Part shown: positions 5,060-5,916 of the stretch, piece after piece | Numbering within the stretch: the stretch's first letter is position 1 | Layout of the letters: each line of letters begins with the position of its first letter | NCBI GenBank assembly: GCA_007132865.1 | Contig: SLNU01000088.1 | Span: 1 to 5,916, forward strand | Origin: Bacteroidales bacterium | Lineage (GTDB): Bacteria > Bacteroidota > Bacteroidia > Bacteroidales > UBA7960 | Reading direction: 5' to 3' | DNA: 5,916 nt | Notes under the pieces: generated by a model | The model's database searches: none | Told to the model about the DNA's origin: nothing | The model's input: only the letters and a program-made list of their open reading frames with translations | Program-made: the position numbers and the translations under genes

Positions 5060-5916
5060 GATGAGGCGTTGTATTTTGCTGGCCATTTTGCTGGCCATTT
5101 TTTCAGAGGGGAACGGACAAGCCCTCACACGGTTTTTCACACTCGATGAGGTGGTCGCGCTGGCCCGGGAAAACTCCCCCGATGCGATGGCCGCACGTCA
5201 CCGTTACAGGGGCAGCTACTGGCAATACCGCAGCTTTCAGGCCGGCTACCTGCCAAACCTCAGGCTCGACGCGACCCTGCCAAACCTGAACCGCACGATT
5301 TCGCCCATTACGCTGCCCGACGGATCTGATATATTTGTACGCCGAAGCCTGGCCACCTCCTCGGCAAACCTTGCGCTCAGCCAGACCATCGGTCCGACAG
5401 GCGGACAATTGTTTGTGAGTTCCGGCTTGCAGCGAATCGACCTGATCAGAGAGGATGACAACCTGGTCTCTTATTTGTCGACCCCGGTGAACATCGGGTT
5501 CCGCCAGCCGGTGTTTGCCCATAACCCGTTTAAGTGGGAACGGGAAATCGAACCCATGCGCTACCAGGAATCCCGCAAGCGGTATGTCGAAGACCTGGAG
5601 AATATTTCCATACGGGCCACCAATCTGTTTTTTGACCTTTTGCTGGCCCAGATCAATGTTGAGATCAACCAGATCAACCTGGCCAGCAACGACACCTTGT
5701 ACAGCATCGCCCAGGGCCGGTTCTCCCTTGGCCGCATCGCGGAGAATGAGCTGCTGCAGATGGAACTGAATGTGTTGAACTCGGAAGCCTTGCTCGAACA
5801 GTCCCGCATTGACTACGAAGCGGCTTTGTTCAGCTTCCGGTCGTTCATGAGACTGGGAAGCATTCAGCAAATTGAGCTGATTCCGCCAGACCGGGTCCAT
5901 GACCTGCAGATCGAGC
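5052..5916 (+). CDS. TolC-family outer-membrane efflux protein, 3' end missing
   Basis: The N-terminal 288 codons of an outer-membrane factor that forms the exit channel of a tripartite efflux pump or type I secretion system; full-length members are usually 430-500 residues, so about a third lies beyond the window. The ATG at 5052 overlaps the end of xdhC by 8 bp; an ATG at 5061, one base after the xdhC stop, is an alternative that shortens the protein by three residues. A signal peptide is clear: basic MNKMRR, hydrophobic CILLAILLAIF, then a likely cleavage near NGQA (21-24). The mature part begins with the standard TolC opening FTLDEVVALARENSPDAM, followed by the first beta/helical repeat and the block GRFSLGRIAENELLQME, which is characteristic of Bacteroidota TolC-like proteins. 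The overlap suggests transcription and translational coupling with xdhC; partner genes (membrane-fusion protein, RND or ABC pump) would be expected downstream. The family is clear, the exported substrate unknown, and no link to purine metabolism is shown. Confidence 0.9.
   Translation, partial: MNKMRRCILLAILLAIFSEGNGQALTRFFTLDEVVALARENSPDAMAARHRYRGSYWQYRSFQAGYLPNLRLDATLPNLNRTISPITLPDGSDIFVRRSLATSSANLALSQTIGPTGGQLFVSSGLQRIDLIREDDNLVSYLSTPVNIGFRQPVFAHNPFKWEREIEPMRYQESRKRYVEDLENISIRATNLFFDLLLAQINVEINQINLASNDTLYSIAQGRFSLGRIAENELLQMELNVLNSEALLEQSRIDYEAALFSFRSFMRLGSIQQIELIPPDRVHDLQIE
5073..5096 (+). repeat. Perfect 12-bp tandem repeat in the TolC signal peptide
   Basis: ATTTTGCTGGCC occurs twice in direct succession (5073-5084 and 5085-5096) and encodes ILLA-ILLA, residues 8-15, the hydrophobic core of the signal peptide. 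Gain or loss of one unit would keep the frame but change the core length by four residues, which could alter export. It is probably a recent slippage duplication. Confidence 0.9.

Noticed and set aside
5103..5900. Long open frame (265 codons) on the minus strand opposite the TolC-like gene
   Set aside because: Its product matches no family I recognise, while the plus-strand frame over the same bases has a signal peptide and clear TolC motifs. It is an antisense shadow.

Overview
The window looks like a chromosomal piece of a Bacteroidota bacterium. The evidence is indirect: a typical Bacteroidota-style TolC outer-membrane protein, one candidate promoter of the Bacteroidota TTTG / TAnnTTTG type, and no clear Shine-Dalgarno sequences before most genes. 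Base composition is moderately GC-rich and even across the genes. No RNA gene, insertion sequence, CRISPR array or phage gene is visible.

Layout: (1) bases 1-1230, plus strand, a 5'-truncated dihydropyrimidinase/hydantoinase of the HyuA type; (2) bases 1231-1314, a short intergenic gap with an imperfect tandem repeat and a hairpin that overlaps the hyuA stop; (3) 2505-1315, minus strand, a knotted carbamoyltransferase of the YgeW family; (4) a 131-bp gap with an 8-bp perfect inverted repeat; (5) 3824-2637, minus strand, an M20 metallohydrolase of the YgeY family; (6) a 155-bp divergent intergenic region with a candidate promoter; (7) 3980-5059, plus strand, an XdhC-type molybdenum hydroxylase maturation factor carrying a short tandem-repeat insert between its two domains; (8) 5052-5916, plus strand, the start of a TolC-family outer-membrane efflux protein, which overlaps the xdhC end and runs out of the window.

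The first four genes are the same families that lie together in E. coli (ygeW-ygeX-ygeY-hyuA-yqeA-yqeB next to xdh genes) and in anaerobes that use purines or urate. The likely joint role is anaerobic purine/urate (ureide) breakdown: XdhC helps mature a xanthine-dehydrogenase-like enzyme, HyuA opens a cyclic ureide, YgeY cleaves an amide or ureido intermediate, and YgeW transfers or releases a carbamoyl group, possibly as carbamoyl phosphate for ATP production. The gene order and orientation differ from E. coli, and ygeX (2,3-diaminopropionate ammonia-lyase) is not between ygeW and ygeY. The tolC-like gene appears to be a separate function that happens to be coupled to xdhC. I see no clearly undescribed system; the unusual points are the rearranged cluster without ygeX, the repeat insert in XdhC, the xdhC-tolC overlap and several small repeats.
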